Shown here: positions 30,120-39,946 of the stretch, in pieces
Layout: every line of letters begins with the position of its first letter
How positions within the stretch are numbered: the stretch's first letter is position 1
NCBI RefSeq assembly: GCF_013041605.1
Contig: NZ_JABEQC010000002.1
Span: 62,001 to 126,000, forward strand
Direction of reading: 5' to 3'
DNA length: 64,000 nucleotides
Source: Vibrio plantisponsor
GTDB lineage: Bacteria; Pseudomonadota; Gammaproteobacteria; Enterobacterales; Vibrionaceae
The notes under the pieces: generated by a model
Databases searched by the model: none
What the model was told of the DNA's origin: nothing
The model's input: the letters and a program-made list of their open reading frames with translations, nothing else
Translations under genes and position numbers: made by a program

Positions 30120-30219
30120 GAGGTGAAATAAATGGTTGGATCACCTCTGTTAAGGGTGCGCTTTACGCTGTCATCGGTTAATATCTGTGCCACGAAATTT
30201 TAGTCGGTTGATGGTACGG

Positions 30220-31245
30220 ATGTTAAGAGTCGCAATAAATGGATTCGGGCGAATAGGGCGTAACGTTTTACGCGCTGTTTACGAAAGTGGCAAAGCTCAG
30301 CAGATAAAAGTGGTTGCTGTGAATGAGTTGGCTCAGCCTGAGGCTATGGCGCACTTATTACAGTACGACACCAGCCATGGTCGTTTCGGTAAAAAGATTT
30401 CTCACGACCAAGAACACTTATATGTTCATCATGATAATGGTGAGTTTGATAGCGTTAGAATTCTTCACTCTTCAGACATTCATCTATTGCCTTGGCGAGA
30501 TCTTGAAGTCGATATCGTTTTAGATTGTACAGGCGTCTATGGATCCAAAGCCGATGGTGAAGAACATATTGCTGCGGGTGCGAAAAAGGTACTGTTTTCT
30601 CATCCAGGTTCGGCCGATCTTGATAACACTATTATTTACGGTGTGAACCATGAAACGTTGACCGCACAGCATCATATTGTTTCCAACGGTTCCTGTACCA
30701 CTAACTGTATTGTCCCGATAATTAAAGTGTTAGATGAAGCCTTTGGCATCGAATCTGGCACGATTACAACGATTCATTCTTCTATGAATGACCAACAAGT
30801 GATCGATGCTTACCACAGCGATTTGCGTCGTACCCGATCGGCAAGTCAATCTATTATCCCTGTTGATACAAAATTACATAAAGGGATTGAAAGAATATTT
30901 CCGAAATTTTCTAACAAATTTGAGGCGATTTCGGTACGAGTTCCAACAGTAAATGTTACCGCGATGGATTTGAGTGTCACTATTAACGCAAATGTGAAAG
31001 TTAATGACGTAAATCAAACCATGATAGAGGCATCTCAGTGTACATTACACGGCATTGTTGACTATACTGAATCACCACTCGTATCCATCGATTTTAATCA
31101 CGATCCACACAGTGCGATTGTTGATGGCAGCCAAACTCGAGTGAGTAACGGACATCTAGTGAAGATGCTCGTTTGGTGTGATAACGAGTGGGGATTTGCT
31201 AACCGAATGCTTGATACCGCGTTAGCAATGCAGGCTGCAAAGTAG
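30220..31245 (+). CDS. epd: Erythrose-4-phosphate dehydrogenase
   Basis: GAPDH-family enzyme oxidising erythrose 4-phosphate to 4-phosphoerythronate, the first step of pyridoxal phosphate synthesis; pdxA at the window start acts later in the same pathway. From ATG 30220 it has 341 residues ([20 protein letters not shown]). The catalytic Cys lies in [10 protein letters not shown], and [17 protein letters not shown] and [15 protein letters not shown] are typical. A GTG at 30187 would add an unrelated 11 residues. It is followed by pgk after 147 bases. Confidence 0.94.
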   Translation: MLRVAINGFGRIGRNVLRAVYESGKAQQIKVVAVNELAQPEAMAHLLQYDTSHGRFGKKISHDQEHLYVHHDNGEFDSVRILHSSDIHLLPWRDLEVDIVLDCTGVYGSKADGEEHIAAGAKKVLFSHPGSADLDNTIIYGVNHETLTAQHHIVSNGSCTTNCIVPIIKVLDEAFGIESGTITTIHSSMNDQQVIDAYHSDLRRTRSASQSIIPVDTKLHKGIERIFPKFSNKFEAISVRVPTVNVTAMDLSVTINANVKVNDVNQTMIEASQCTLHGIVDYTESPLVSIDFNHDPHSAIVDGSQTRVSNGHLVKMLVWCDNEWGFANRMLDTALAMQAAK

Positions 31246-31392
31246 TTACTCTTTGGCGGCAAAATTATTTATTTTATAACTTGAAATAAATATCTAGTGC
31301 CCCATATTAGTATGCAGTTTATGATTTTACAGGCTCGGCAGGATAGCCGGGCTTACAGAAACTTTTCTTTTTAATATTTGAGAGGACAAACC

Positions 31393-32556
31393 ATGTCTGT
31401 AATCAAGATGACTGACCTGGATTTAGCAGGTAAACGTGTATTTATCCGTGCTGACCTAAACGTACCTGTTAAAGACGGCAAAGTAACGTCTGATGCACGT
31501 ATTCTAGCTTCACTGCCAACTATCAAACACTGTATTGAAGCTGGCGCTAAAGTAATGGTGACTTCTCACCTAGGTCGTCCAACTGAAGGCGAATATGCTG
31601 AAGAGTTCTCTCTACTACCAGTAGTTAACTACCTAAAAGATGCACTAGAGTGCGAAGTGAAACTTGCTAAAGATTACCTAGATGGCCTAGAGCTAAACGC
31701 TGGTGAGCTTGTTGTTCTTGAAAACGTTCGCTTTAATAAAGGCGAGAAGAAAAACGAAGAAGAACTATCTAAGAAATACGCTGCGCTATGTGACATTTTC
31801 GTAATGGATGCATTCGGTACAGCACACCGTGCTCAAGCTTCAACTCACGGTGTTGGTATGCACGCACCTGTAGCTTGTGCTGGTCCTCTTCTTGCTGCTG
31901 AGCTTGAAGCATTAGGTAAAGCAATGGACAAACCAGAGCGTCCACTAGTTGCTATCGTTGGTGGTTCTAAAGTTTCTACTAAACTAACAGTTCTAGAATC
32001 TCTTTCAAAAATTGCTGACCAACTTGTTGTTGGTGGTGGTATCGCGAACACATTCATCGCAGCAGCTGGTCACAACGTAGGTAAGTCTCTATACGAAGCA
32101 GACCTTATCGAAACAGCTCAAAAACTAATGAAAGAGTGTTCAATCCCAGTTGCTACTGACGTTGCATGTGCGAAAGCATTCGACGAAAACGCAGAAGCTG
32201 AAATCAAGAACGTTGCTGATGTTCAAGATGACGACATGATCTTCGACCTAGGTCCAGATTCAACTGCTGCTCTTGCTGAAATCATTGGCAATGCTAAAAC
32301 TATCCTTTGGAACGGCCCTGTAGGTGTATTCGAGTTCAAGAACTTCGAAGCAGGTACTAAAGGCATTTCAGAAGCTATCGCTAAATCTGCAGGTTTCTCT
32401 GTAGCAGGCGGTGGTGACACGCTAGCAGCTATCGACAAGTTCGGTATCAAAGCTGACGTTTCTTACATCTCAACTGGTGGCGGTGCATTCCTTGAGTTCG
32501 TTGAAGGTAAAGTGCTTCCTGCAGTAGCGATGCTAGAAGAGCGCGCGAAAGCTTAA
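31393..32556 (+). CDS. pgk: Phosphoglycerate kinase
   Basis: Glycolytic enzyme transferring phosphate from 1,3-bisphosphoglycerate to ADP. The product has 387 residues from ATG 31393 ([20 protein letters not shown]), preceded by AGAGGACAA. Signatures are [22 protein letters not shown], the hinge [11 protein letters not shown] and the nucleotide loop GGGDTLAAI. Codon choice is strongly biased, as expected for a very highly expressed gene. A weak hairpin with a T-rich tail (about 31331-31372) in the leader may attenuate transcription. Confidence 0.97.
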   Translation: MSVIKMTDLDLAGKRVFIRADLNVPVKDGKVTSDARILASLPTIKHCIEAGAKVMVTSHLGRPTEGEYAEEFSLLPVVNYLKDALECEVKLAKDYLDGLELNAGELVVLENVRFNKGEKKNEEELSKKYAALCDIFVMDAFGTAHRAQASTHGVGMHAPVACAGPLLAAELEALGKAMDKPERPLVAIVGGSKVSTKLTVLESLSKIADQLVVGGGIANTFIAAAGHNVGKSLYEADLIETAQKLMKECSIPVATDVACAKAFDENAEAEIKNVADVQDDDMIFDLGPDSTAALAEIIGNAKTILWNGPVGVFEFKNFEAGTKGISEAIAKSAGFSVAGGGDTLAAIDKFGIKADVSYISTGGGAFLEFVEGKVLPAVAMLEERAKA

Positions 32557-32571
32557 TCATCATGATTTATT

Positions 32572-32602
32572 AATAAAGCGGAAATTAGTTTTCCGCTTTA
32601 TT
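32572..32602 (+). terminator. Hairpin with T tail after pgk
   Basis: AATAAAGCGGAAA and TTTCCGCTTTATT form a 13-pair stem around a 5-base loop, 16 bases past the pgk stop. The T tail is short (TTG), so it may be only partly effective. Confidence 0.65.
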
Positions 32603-32718
32603 GTTTGCTGCGCAACTAGCTTGGTTCTGTTAAACTTCAAGTGTTGTGAGCAGACGTATGAAAGAATTCAAACTCACCGTTTTTATTTATTAAAACGACA
32701 GAAAATAGGATCAAATCC

Positions 32719-33795
32719 ATGTCTAAGATCTTCGATTTCGTAAAACCTGGTGTTATCTCTGGTGATGACGTACAAAAAGTATTTCAAGTAGCTAAAGAGA
32801 ACAACTTCGCTCTTCCAGCAGTTAACTGTGTTAACACAGATTCTGTGAACGGCGTACTAGAAGCGGCTGCTAAAGTTAAAGCTCCTGTTATCGTTCAATT
32901 TTCTAACGGTGGCGCTGCTTTCTTTGCAGGTAAAGGCGTTAAACTAGAAGGTCAAGGTGTACAAATTCTTGGCGCTGTAGCTGGTGCAAAATACGTTCAT
33001 GCTGTTGCTGAAGCATACGGTGTGCCTGTAATTCTTCACACTGACCACGCAGCTAAGAAACTACTACCTTGGATTGACGGCCTACTAGACGCGGGTGAAG
33101 AGTTCTTCGCTCAAACTGGTAAGCCACTATTCTCTTCTCACATGCTAGACCTTTCTGAAGAGTCTCTAGAAGAGAACGTTGAAATATGTGCTAAGTACCT
33201 AGAGCGCATGGCTAAAATGAACATGACAATCGAGATCGAACTTGGTTGTACTGGTGGTGAAGAAGATGGTGTTGATAACTCAGATATGGATTCTTCTGAG
33301 CTATACACTTCTCCTGAAGATGTTGCATACGCATACGAGAAACTAAACGCTGTTAGCCACCGTTTCACTATCGCAGCTTCTTTCGGTAACGTACACGGTG
33401 TTTACAAGCCTGGTAACGTTGTTCTTACTCCAACTATCCTACGTGACTCTCAAGCATACGTTTCTGAGAAATTCGGTCTTCCAGCGAACTCTCTAAACTT
33501 CGTATTCCACGGTGGTTCTGGTTCAACTGAAGCAGAAATCAAAGAGTCTATCTCTTACGGTGTTATCAAAATGAACATCGATACAGATACACAGTGGGCA
33601 ACTTGGGACGGTATCCGTAAGTACGAAGCAGAAAACCACGATTACCTACAAGGTCAAATCGGTAACCCAACTGGTGAAGATGCTCCGAACAAGAAATACT
33701 ACGATCCACGCGTATGGCTACGTGCTGGTCAAGCTTCTATGGTTGCTCGTCTTGAGAAAGCATTCGCTGACCTTAACGCTGTAGACGTACTGTAA
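32719..33795 (+). CDS. fbaA: Class II fructose-bisphosphate aldolase
   Basis: Zinc-dependent aldolase of glycolysis and gluconeogenesis, 358 residues. The zinc ligands are visible in VILHTDHAAKKLLPW, the LELGCTGGEEDGVDN block (as EIELGCTGGEEDGVDN), FGNVHGVYKPGNV and FVFHGGSGS. The carboxyl YYDPRVWLRAGQASMVARLE is typical of the E. coli-type enzyme. It follows pgk and ends with a strong terminator. Codon bias is high. Confidence 0.97.
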   Translation: MSKIFDFVKPGVISGDDVQKVFQVAKENNFALPAVNCVNTDSVNGVLEAAAKVKAPVIVQFSNGGAAFFAGKGVKLEGQGVQILGAVAGAKYVHAVAEAYGVPVILHTDHAAKKLLPWIDGLLDAGEEFFAQTGKPLFSSHMLDLSEESLEENVEICAKYLERMAKMNMTIEIELGCTGGEEDGVDNSDMDSSELYTSPEDVAYAYEKLNAVSHRFTIAASFGNVHGVYKPGNVVLTPTILRDSQAYVSEKFGLPANSLNFVFHGGSGSTEAEIKESISYGVIKMNIDTDTQWATWDGIRKYEAENHDYLQGQIGNPTGEDAPNKKYYDPRVWLRAGQASMVARLEKAFADLNAVDVL

Positions 33796-33813
33796 TCTGA
33801 ATTGATTATTTGA

Positions 33814-33842
33814 AAAGCCCGCTCATTGAGCGGGTTTTTTTT
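33814..33842 (+). terminator. Terminator after fbaA
   Basis: AAAAGCCCGCTC and GAGCGGGTTTT form a strong stem with a 4-base loop, followed by a run of T. Confidence 0.9.
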
Positions 33843-33939
33843 GTTTCTCGGTTCTGGAACAGAAAAAGCTATTTTTTTCAAAGCACTGGCAGAATGTGTA
33901 TTTATTGCTTAATCTGATACAGGATCTAAGTAGATGGGG

Positions 33940-33987
33940 TAACTTTTTGCTTTGTTGTTTGCAAAATGCTGACTTTGCAAAAAGTTA
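33940..33987. repeat. Inverted and direct repeats upstream of mscS
   Basis: TAACTTTTTGC (33940-33950) and GCAAAAAGTTA (33977-33987) are perfect 11-base inverted repeats 26 bases apart. A direct repeat TTTGCAAAA lies inside (about 33958 and 33974). The location is about 124 bases upstream of the mscS start in a 315-base gap with no gene. It could be an operator; no known motif is matched. Confidence 0.45.
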
Positions 33988-34110
33988 TACGTCATATCAT
34001 ATAAAGCCCACAATGAGTGAAAATTAGCAGTGCAGTTTTGTAATGCCAGACAAACTCAGTGAGTCAAATAGTCGGTTGTTAAAATTAAGAGTTTTAGAGG
34101 GTAAGAAAGT

Positions 34111-34974
34111 ATGGCTGGTGAATCGTTGGATATGGATGCTCCAATTGCTGATGGATTAAATAAAATGAGTGATTGGCTTAGTAGTAATTCAGATTTGTTA
34201 ATTCAGTACGGGGTAAATATTGTTTCGGCAGTTCTTATCCTGATCATTGGTAATATGATTGTTAAGGCTGTAGCGGGCAGTGTCGCGAAAGTTCTTAAGA
34301 AGAAAGAGATGGATAAGGCGGTTGTCGAGTTTATCCATGGTCTTGTTCGTTACGTTTTATTCGTAATCGTATTGATTGCAGCATTAGGCAGAGTAGGTGT
34401 AGAAACCGCTTCAGTGGTAGCTGTTATCGGTGCAGCTGGTTTAGCGATTGGTTTAGCTCTACAAGGTTCTCTTTCTAACTTTGCTGCAGGTGTATTGATT
34501 GTTGGATTCCGTCCGTTTAAATCTGGTGACTATGTTGAAGTTGCAGGTGTGGCTGGTTCTGTAGAAGCGATTCAAATCTTCCAAACGATTTTAAAAACAC
34601 CAGATAACAAAATGGTCGTAGTGCCAAACGGTGCGATTATCGGTGGTTCAATTACAAACTATTCTCGCCATTCAACTCGTCGTGTTGATTTGGTGATTGG
34701 TGTGTCTTACAAGTCTGATTTGAAAAAGACCAAGCAAGTTATTCGTGAAACTTTAGAAAAAGACTCACGTATTTTGAAAGATCCAGATATCACGATTGGG
34801 GTGTTGGCACTAGCAGATTCTTCAGTGAACTTCGTGGTTCGTCCTTGGTGTAAAACTGAGGAGTATTGGGGTGTGTACTTCGATTCAATGCAAGCAATTA
34901 AAGAAGCGTTGGATGCGAACGGTATTGAAATTCCATTCCCACAGATGGACGTTCATCTCAACAAAGTCGATTAA
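34111..34974 (+). CDS. mscS: Small-conductance mechanosensitive channel MscS
   Basis: Inner-membrane tension-gated channel that releases solutes on hypo-osmotic shock. The 287 residues include three membrane helices: about 29-55, 66-90 and the pore helix from about 95 with GAAGLAIGLALQGSLSNFAAG, whose Gly/Ala pattern lines the pore. The cytoplasmic beta and alpha-beta domains contain RPFKSGDYVEVAGVAGSVE, VVPNGAIIGGSITNYS and a final beta strand (IPFPQMDVHL). It follows fbaA as in E. coli and shares a terminator with argO. Confidence 0.96.
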   Translation: MAGESLDMDAPIADGLNKMSDWLSSNSDLLIQYGVNIVSAVLILIIGNMIVKAVAGSVAKVLKKKEMDKAVVEFIHGLVRYVLFVIVLIAALGRVGVETASVVAVIGAAGLAIGLALQGSLSNFAAGVLIVGFRPFKSGDYVEVAGVAGSVEAIQIFQTILKTPDNKMVVVPNGAIIGGSITNYSRHSTRRVDLVIGVSYKSDLKKTKQVIRETLEKDSRILKDPDITIGVLALADSSVNFVVRPWCKTEEYWGVYFDSMQAIKEALDANGIEIPFPQMDVHLNKVD

Positions 34975-34991
34975 TATCGATGATGAATTTA

Positions 34992-35020
34992 AAAGCGGAG
35001 GCAATAGCCTCCGTTTTTTT
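34992..35020. terminator. Bidirectional terminator between mscS and argO
   Basis: AAAAGCGGAGGC and GCCTCCGTTTT form the stem around a 4-base loop, with T-rich tails in both directions, between two convergent genes. Confidence 0.9.
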
Positions 35021-35053
35021 ATGCCTAAATTTTTCACATAAGTTGCTAGTTTT

Positions 35054-35686
35054 TTAGCTGAACCATTGAGTATAAAGACTTTTGGCTAAAGCAAAGGCGA
35101 TGATAAACATCATGGTAGCAACGATTAAATCGATGATTTTCTTTGTTTTAGGTTTGGATAGTACAGGAGCTAGTTTAGCTGCGCCGATAGATAATCCATA
35201 GAACCAAACAAAAGAAGCCATCATGGTGCCCAAAGCAAAGGAGATGCGATCGCTTCCCTCAAATTGTCCGCCTATTGAACCCAGAATCACTACTGTATCT
35301 AAATAAAGATGTGGATTCAGTACGGTAACCGCTAGAGCACCTAATATCACCGCTCGTCGGCCTCGTGCCAGTTTTTGAGGTTGGCTCTCCTGCTGGTCAG
35401 AATGTTGAAGAGCTGCTCGAAGTGAGAGCCAGCCATAAAAAGTCAGAAATGCAATTCCACCCAGAGTAACCACGGTCAGTAGCGTCTCATTCTGAGAAAG
35501 TAGCGCACCACCACCAAAAATACCTAAAGAAATAAAGAACACATCCATCACGCTGCAAATTGTTGCTGTAGTGAGGTGATGGTTTCGCTTGATGCCTTGG
35601 TTCAACACATAAGCATTTTGTGCCCCGATGGGGATAATCATTGTTGCACCTAGGCTAAACCCTTGTAGCAGTATCCAAAAATTCAT
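35054..35686 (-). CDS. argO: Basic amino-acid exporter, LysE/ArgO family
   Basis: Inner-membrane exporter for arginine and probably lysine. The 210-residue protein has about six hydrophobic helices and the LysE-family start GFSLGATMIIPIGAQNAYVLNQG, in which the GAQN motif is typical. DMLLISLG-type and PHLYLDTVVILGS segments also fit. It is divergent from argP, whose product activates argO in E. coli, so substrate-induced export is the likely regulation. Confidence 0.93.
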   Translation of the reverse strand: MNFWILLQGFSLGATMIIPIGAQNAYVLNQGIKRNHHLTTATICSVMDVFFISLGIFGGGALLSQNETLLTVVTLGGIAFLTFYGWLSLRAALQHSDQQESQPQKLARGRRAVILGALAVTVLNPHLYLDTVVILGSIGGQFEGSDRISFALGTMMASFVWFYGLSIGAAKLAPVLSKPKTKKIIDLIVATMMFIIAFALAKSLYTQWFS

Positions 35687-35798
35687 AGTCGTTCTTTAAG
35701 GTCTAAGTTAATAAATGTTGCATGAAAAATACGCCATAGATAATTAGAAATAAAACTAATAATATTAATGTGTCATTAGATTAACTTATGGTGAAGCG

Positions 35799-36695
35799 GT
35801 GCGTGGATTAGATTACCGATGGCTTGAAGCTCTAGATCAGATTATTTTGCAAAGAAGTTTTGAGAAAGCTGCAGCCGTATTATGCGTCTCGCAATCAGCG
35901 GTCTCACAAAGAATTAAGCAGCTAGAAAAATGGCTTGCTCAGCCTGTACTTGTAAGAGAGAACCCGCCAAGAGTAACACCTGCAGGGCAGAAGTTACTTG
36001 GGCTCTATCGTCAGGTTTGTGTTTTGGAGCAGGATATTTTGCCAGATCTCAGCAACGATATTGGTGAAAAGCCCATTTCCATTTCAATTGCAACCAACGC
36101 AGACAGCTTGGCTACATGGTTATTGCCTGCTATTGAAGAGGCAATGAAACAAAGTAATTTGGAAATTCATCTGGTTGTCGATGATGAACGTAGAACACTG
36201 GACAAGCTGAAAAACGGAGAAGTGATTGGCGCGATCAGTCAGTCACCTAGAACTTTGCCTGGTTGTAACGCAGTTTTGCTCGGTGATATGCCTTATTTGT
36301 GTGTGGCTTCGCCTGATTTTTATCGTCGCTATTTCCCTCTAGGAGTCAGCATACAAACCTTACAAGCGGCACCAGCAGTTGCTTTCGACAGGCAAGACTT
36401 CATCAATGAACGCTTTGTTTACGACAATTTTGGTTTTGAAATGGTCAGTGAAATTAAACATACCGTGGGTAGTTCTGAAGCCTGTGTAAAAGCTGCAGTA
36501 GCAGGATTCGGTTATTGTATGATTCCGAAGATCCAAATCGCTGAAGAGCTGGAAAAAGGGTTACTCATGGATATCACGCCAGGGATGTATATAGACCAGA
36601 AACTTTACTGGCATCATTGGCAGTTAGAAACAGGAAGTTTGAAGAAATGTTCACAGGCTTTGGTTGAGTATGCGAGAAAAAACTTGCCACAGTGA
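35799..36695 (+). CDS. argP: LysR-family regulator ArgP (IciA)
   Basis: Activator of argO in response to arginine or lysine; 298 residues. The winged HTH lies at about 18-65 (SFEKAAAVLCVSQSAVSQRIKQLEKWL), followed by a type 2 periplasmic-binding-like effector domain. The start codon is GTG at 35799; MRGLDYRWLEALDQIIL aligns with the family, and there is no nearby ATG. The 112-base gap to argO is the expected operator region and is AT-rich; no precise site can be assigned by eye. Confidence 0.93.
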   Translation: MRGLDYRWLEALDQIILQRSFEKAAAVLCVSQSAVSQRIKQLEKWLAQPVLVRENPPRVTPAGQKLLGLYRQVCVLEQDILPDLSNDIGEKPISISIATNADSLATWLLPAIEEAMKQSNLEIHLVVDDERRTLDKLKNGEVIGAISQSPRTLPGCNAVLLGDMPYLCVASPDFYRRYFPLGVSIQTLQAAPAVAFDRQDFINERFVYDNFGFEMVSEIKHTVGSSEACVKAAVAGFGYCMIPKIQIAEELEKGLLMDITPGMYIDQKLYWHHWQLETGSLKKCSQALVEYARKNLPQ

Positions 36696-36790
36696 GCATG
36701 TCAAGATTGTGTGATTTACATACACTGACGCTGGGACTGAAATATTTTTCATCTATTATTGAGCAATAGGTTTTGAATTAGGGGAATGAA

Positions 36791-37486
36791 ATGAAAGCAC
36801 TTTCTGTAATAGTTCTAGCGGTATTGAGTATGTTTTCAATGGCGGCACAAGCTCAGGAATTCGACTTTCCGCATGTGGCAACGTCTGGTTATGGTGAAGT
36901 TATCGCGACGCCAGATATGGCGGAGTTTTCGGTAAAGGTCGTCGAAATCACAATGAATGCGGAACAAGCGAAAGAGAGTGTCGATAATATAGTCACTTCG
37001 TTTATCAAGCGCCTTACTCAAGCAGGTGTCAAAGAATCTCAAATAACCAGTTCAAACCTCTACTTAACTCCCCAGTATCATTATCCTAAAACGGGTAAGC
37101 CTGAACTAGTAGGGTATCGTGCCATTAGAAATGTCTCTGTTGAAGTGGATGATTTGTCTAAGTTGAATGAGTACTTGGATATCGCTTTGGAAGAGAAAAT
37201 TAACCAAGTCGACGATATTCAGTTGAAAGTCCGCGATGAAGAAAAATATCAGCAACAAGCACGTATGGCTGCCATTAAAGACGCTCAACAGAAAGCGCAA
37301 TCTTTAGCTGAGGGTTTTGGGCGTAAATTAGATGGTGTGTGGCGTATCGACTACAATGCACCAATGAGAAAAGCGGTACTGACCCGAGCAGCAACATTTA
37401 GCGAAGACTCAGCAGTTAGCAACAGCTACCAAGATTCTACATTGATCATTCGAGATAATGTAAGCGTTATCTATAAGCTGAATTAA
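36791..37486 (+). CDS. yggE: Periplasmic SIMPL-domain (DUF541) oxidative stress protein
   Basis: YggE-like protein of 231 residues with a signal peptide (1-22, ending AAQAQ) and a DUF541/SIMPL domain: HVATSGYGEVIATPDMAEFS at the start, NLYLTPQYHYPKTGKPELVGY in the middle and a helical segment QQQARMAAIKDAQQKAQSLA. In E. coli loss of YggE raises oxidative stress markers; the mechanism is unknown. In E. coli yggE lies between argO and argP, but here it is after argP. The ribosome site is AGGGGAA. No terminator is evident after it. Confidence 0.93.
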   Translation: MKALSVIVLAVLSMFSMAAQAQEFDFPHVATSGYGEVIATPDMAEFSVKVVEITMNAEQAKESVDNIVTSFIKRLTQAGVKESQITSSNLYLTPQYHYPKTGKPELVGYRAIRNVSVEVDDLSKLNEYLDIALEEKINQVDDIQLKVRDEEKYQQQARMAAIKDAQQKAQSLAEGFGRKLDGVWRIDYNAPMRKAVLTRAATFSEDSAVSNSYQDSTLIIRDNVSVIYKLN

Positions 37487-37641
37487 ATAGTAACTATTTG
37501 ATAATTATCGTAATAATATGCGACGTTTTTAACACTTTTTATTCTGTGTATTTTATTTAGGCGCTACTTTTTTATTCAGATTACTAGCAATGGTGATATA
37601 ATGCGCGCCTTTGCTTTTGCCGCTATTTGTCAGTCTGGGTT

Positions 37642-39525
37642 ATGAGATATTCTAAAATTATTGTCGCTTTTCTCATAACCTGTGCCCTTATCACAGCTGG
37701 TATCGTCACGTTTTACTCTTATCGATACGATCAAGTTCAGGCGGCAAGCAATCAACGTTCTATACGTGAAGCCATTAATCAACTCTCTTATAGCGAACAA
37801 GAGTATCGCAATTTAAGAGATCAGGTCTTTTCGACTATCTCTCTCTTAAGCCATGGGCGTAGCGCGTATAACTATGTAGAATCGCCAAACTTAGTTACTC
37901 GTAATCAGTTACAGCTAGCTTTAGCGTCAGCAGCTAATGGCCAGAAGTGGTTTGATGGTGTTGGCTTTATTGATGTTAAAGGCATCGATACTGTTCATGT
38001 TGATTACCTACCAAGCATTCATAAAACCAAAGCGTTAGATGGCGTGGTAGACATTTCACAAACACCATTTTTCCAATACGCACAGTCGCTAGAGGAAGAG
38101 CAAATCGGTGTTTGGGCCGCAGAGTTGGTCAACGCCCCAGACTCTTTTACTAAGCCATATACACCAATGATACAAGTCATCGCTCCAGTCTCTGTGCTTG
38201 GTGTTCGGAAAGGATATATCGTGATTTCAGTCGATATGTCGATGATGGTTGATAAGCTGAATTACTCTCCGAAAAATGATTTAACGCCAGCTATCGTCGG
38301 TAGTAACGGCTATATGGTGACAGGTAAGAATATGTTGCCTTTTTATGGTGATGTGTCCAATCAGTATCACGGATTCGACCTCGCTACTTTTTTCCCGAAA
38401 ACTTGGGAAATAATGCAAGCTCAAACACCGGCTCACAACTATCTGATGGAAGATATGAATCTTATCGTCTTTAAGCCGATCGATAAGTTTTTTGGCCAAA
38501 GCATCCATCTGGTGATTCGTTTTACCCCTAAGCAACTCAATGACCGAGCGAGACATGAGCTGAATGATGTGGTCAAAGAGGGCTTCTTCGTCTTTATGAT
38601 CATGTTGGTCTTTGCTCTGCCGACGATATCCATGTCACTGCATTATTATCACCGCAATATCGAAAGTAAGCTCGCTAGAGCTGCGCTGGATGGTATGACT
38701 GCGGTGATGATCTCAGACAAGTCTCATCAAGTTATTATGGTTAACAAAGAGTTTGAAGCCATGATTGGCTTAACCAGTAAAGAAGTTCGTGGACACAACG
38801 CTCTTAAAACCTTGCTCAGCCACAATGGCATGGAGTTTATTCTTAATGTCCTCGAGCAAGTTGATCAGAATAACCTTTGGGAGGGTGAAGTTGAGTGTGT
38901 GACTCCTGAAGGGCAGATGCTGACAACTATTATGCGGATTCAGGCGATCATTGAAGCCGGAAAAGTCAGCTACTATATCACCTCGATTGTAGATATTTCC
39001 GAGCGCAAAGAGCTGGAGAACAGACTCAGAGAATTGAGTGAGAAAGATTCACTTACTCATCTCTGGAATCGCCGAAAATTCGAAAGAGAACTGATGCTAC
39101 AGACTCAGCTGGTTGAACGATACCCAAATGATTATTCGGTCTGTCTATGCTTAATTGATATTGATTACTTTAAACGAGTCAATGATGAGCAAGGACATGA
39201 TCAGGGGGACAAAGTGATCGTAAAAGTCGCAGATGTGCTCTCTGAAAAACTTCGAGCGACAGACTTTCTTGCTCGAATCGGCGGAGAAGAGTTTGCAGTG
39301 ATCATGCCTCATACTTCAACCCCTGAGGCGCAGGTGGTTGTTGAACGTTTAAGACAAGCTATTGAGTTAGACGAAGGTCTAACTATTACCATAAGTGCCG
39401 GTATTTCTGACCTTTCTCAAGACAGCACTCGTTCTTATAAATGTGCCGATATTGCCCTTTATGAGTCTAAAACATTGGGTCGAAATCAAGTTTCTCTCTG
39501 CCTCACCACTGATGAGGTGGCTTGA
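37642..39525 (+). CDS. Membrane diguanylate cyclase with Cache, PAS and GGDEF domains
   Basis: Makes cyclic di-GMP from two GTP. From ATG 37642 it has 627 residues: a membrane helix (about 5-24), a periplasmic double Cache-like sensor (about 35-300), a second helix (about 305-327, FFVFMIMLVFALPTISMSLH), a PAS domain (about 345-460), then GGDEF with SEKDSLTHLWNRRKFERELM and the active site ARIGGEEFAVIMP. An intact inhibitory site RATD lies five residues before GGEEF, so product feedback is expected. A TTG at 37627 could add five residues. The sensed ligand is unknown. Confidence 0.95.
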   Translation: MRYSKIIVAFLITCALITAGIVTFYSYRYDQVQAASNQRSIREAINQLSYSEQEYRNLRDQVFSTISLLSHGRSAYNYVESPNLVTRNQLQLALASAANGQKWFDGVGFIDVKGIDTVHVDYLPSIHKTKALDGVVDISQTPFFQYAQSLEEEQIGVWAAELVNAPDSFTKPYTPMIQVIAPVSVLGVRKGYIVISVDMSMMVDKLNYSPKNDLTPAIVGSNGYMVTGKNMLPFYGDVSNQYHGFDLATFFPKTWEIMQAQTPAHNYLMEDMNLIVFKPIDKFFGQSIHLVIRFTPKQLNDRARHELNDVVKEGFFVFMIMLVFALPTISMSLHYYHRNIESKLARAALDGMTAVMISDKSHQVIMVNKEFEAMIGLTSKEVRGHNALKTLLSHNGMEFILNVLEQVDQNNLWEGEVECVTPEGQMLTTIMRIQAIIEAGKVSYYITSIVDISERKELENRLRELSEKDSLTHLWNRRKFERELMLQTQLVERYPNDYSVCLCLIDIDYFKRVNDEQGHDQGDKVIVKVADVLSEKLRATDFLARIGGEEFAVIMPHTSTPEAQVVVERLRQAIELDEGLTITISAGISDLSQDSTRSYKCADIALYESKTLGRNQVSLCLTTDEVA

Positions 39526-39709
39526 TGTCACGTTTTTATTACGCTTAGACTAAAGTCTAATTTTATTTTTTACTTGAGCTAAACTGTACAATAAGTAAAC
39601 TGTTGTTTTTTTCATCAGTAGTGATCCGGTTTTCCTCTTAATGGTTTTTACTCAGCTTGACTCAGTAAAAATAAGGAAGCTAAAACACTCTGGCAACATG
39701 AGGCAGGGT

Positions 39710-39841
39710 ATGGTTAATCATTTTCTAGTGAGGCTAACAATTAGCTTTTTATTGGTACTCGGAATTAAATTAAGCGCGCTTTATTTTCTTCCTATGGTGT
39801 TACTGCTTAACACTCACCATAAAGAGTTTTTTGGCTGGTAA
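39710..39841 (+). CDS. Possible small membrane protein, 43 residues
   Basis: An ORF starting MVNHFLVRLTISFLLVLGIK with one strong hydrophobic helix (about 4-36) and ending HHKEFFGW. GAGG lies 6 bases before the ATG, which is why I prefer this start to one at 39641 that would add 23 residues. It stands alone between the cyclase and pykF on the opposite strand, just before the pykF terminator. Codon evidence is limited by length. I do not recognise the family; it may be a real small protein or chance. Confidence 0.4.
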   Translation: MVNHFLVRLTISFLLVLGIKLSALYFLPMVLLLNTHHKEFFGW

Positions 39842-39897
39842 TTTTCAGCGTGAATTAGCGAACGGATAAAGCTAAAAGCGTTAAAAATATGAGATAT

Positions 39898-39927
39898 AAA
39901 AAAACCAGAGCCTAAGCTCTGGTTTTT
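39898..39927 (-). terminator. Terminator after pykF
   Basis: AAAAACCAGAGC and GCTCTGGTTTTT form a 12-pair stem with a 4-base loop; the T tract lies on both strands. It is 20 bases past the pykF stop. Confidence 0.9.
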
Positions 39928-39946
39928 AGTATCTGGGGTTCTGTTA

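Noticed and set aside
36705..36725. CRP site upstream of yggE
   Set aside because: TGTGATTTACATACAC has one good half-site only; the second half matches 3 of 5.
37499..37513. Fur-like sequence upstream of the diguanylate cyclase
   Set aside because: TGATAATTATCGTAA matches only 11 of 14 positions, with the right half poor, in very AT-rich DNA. I could not separate it from chance.
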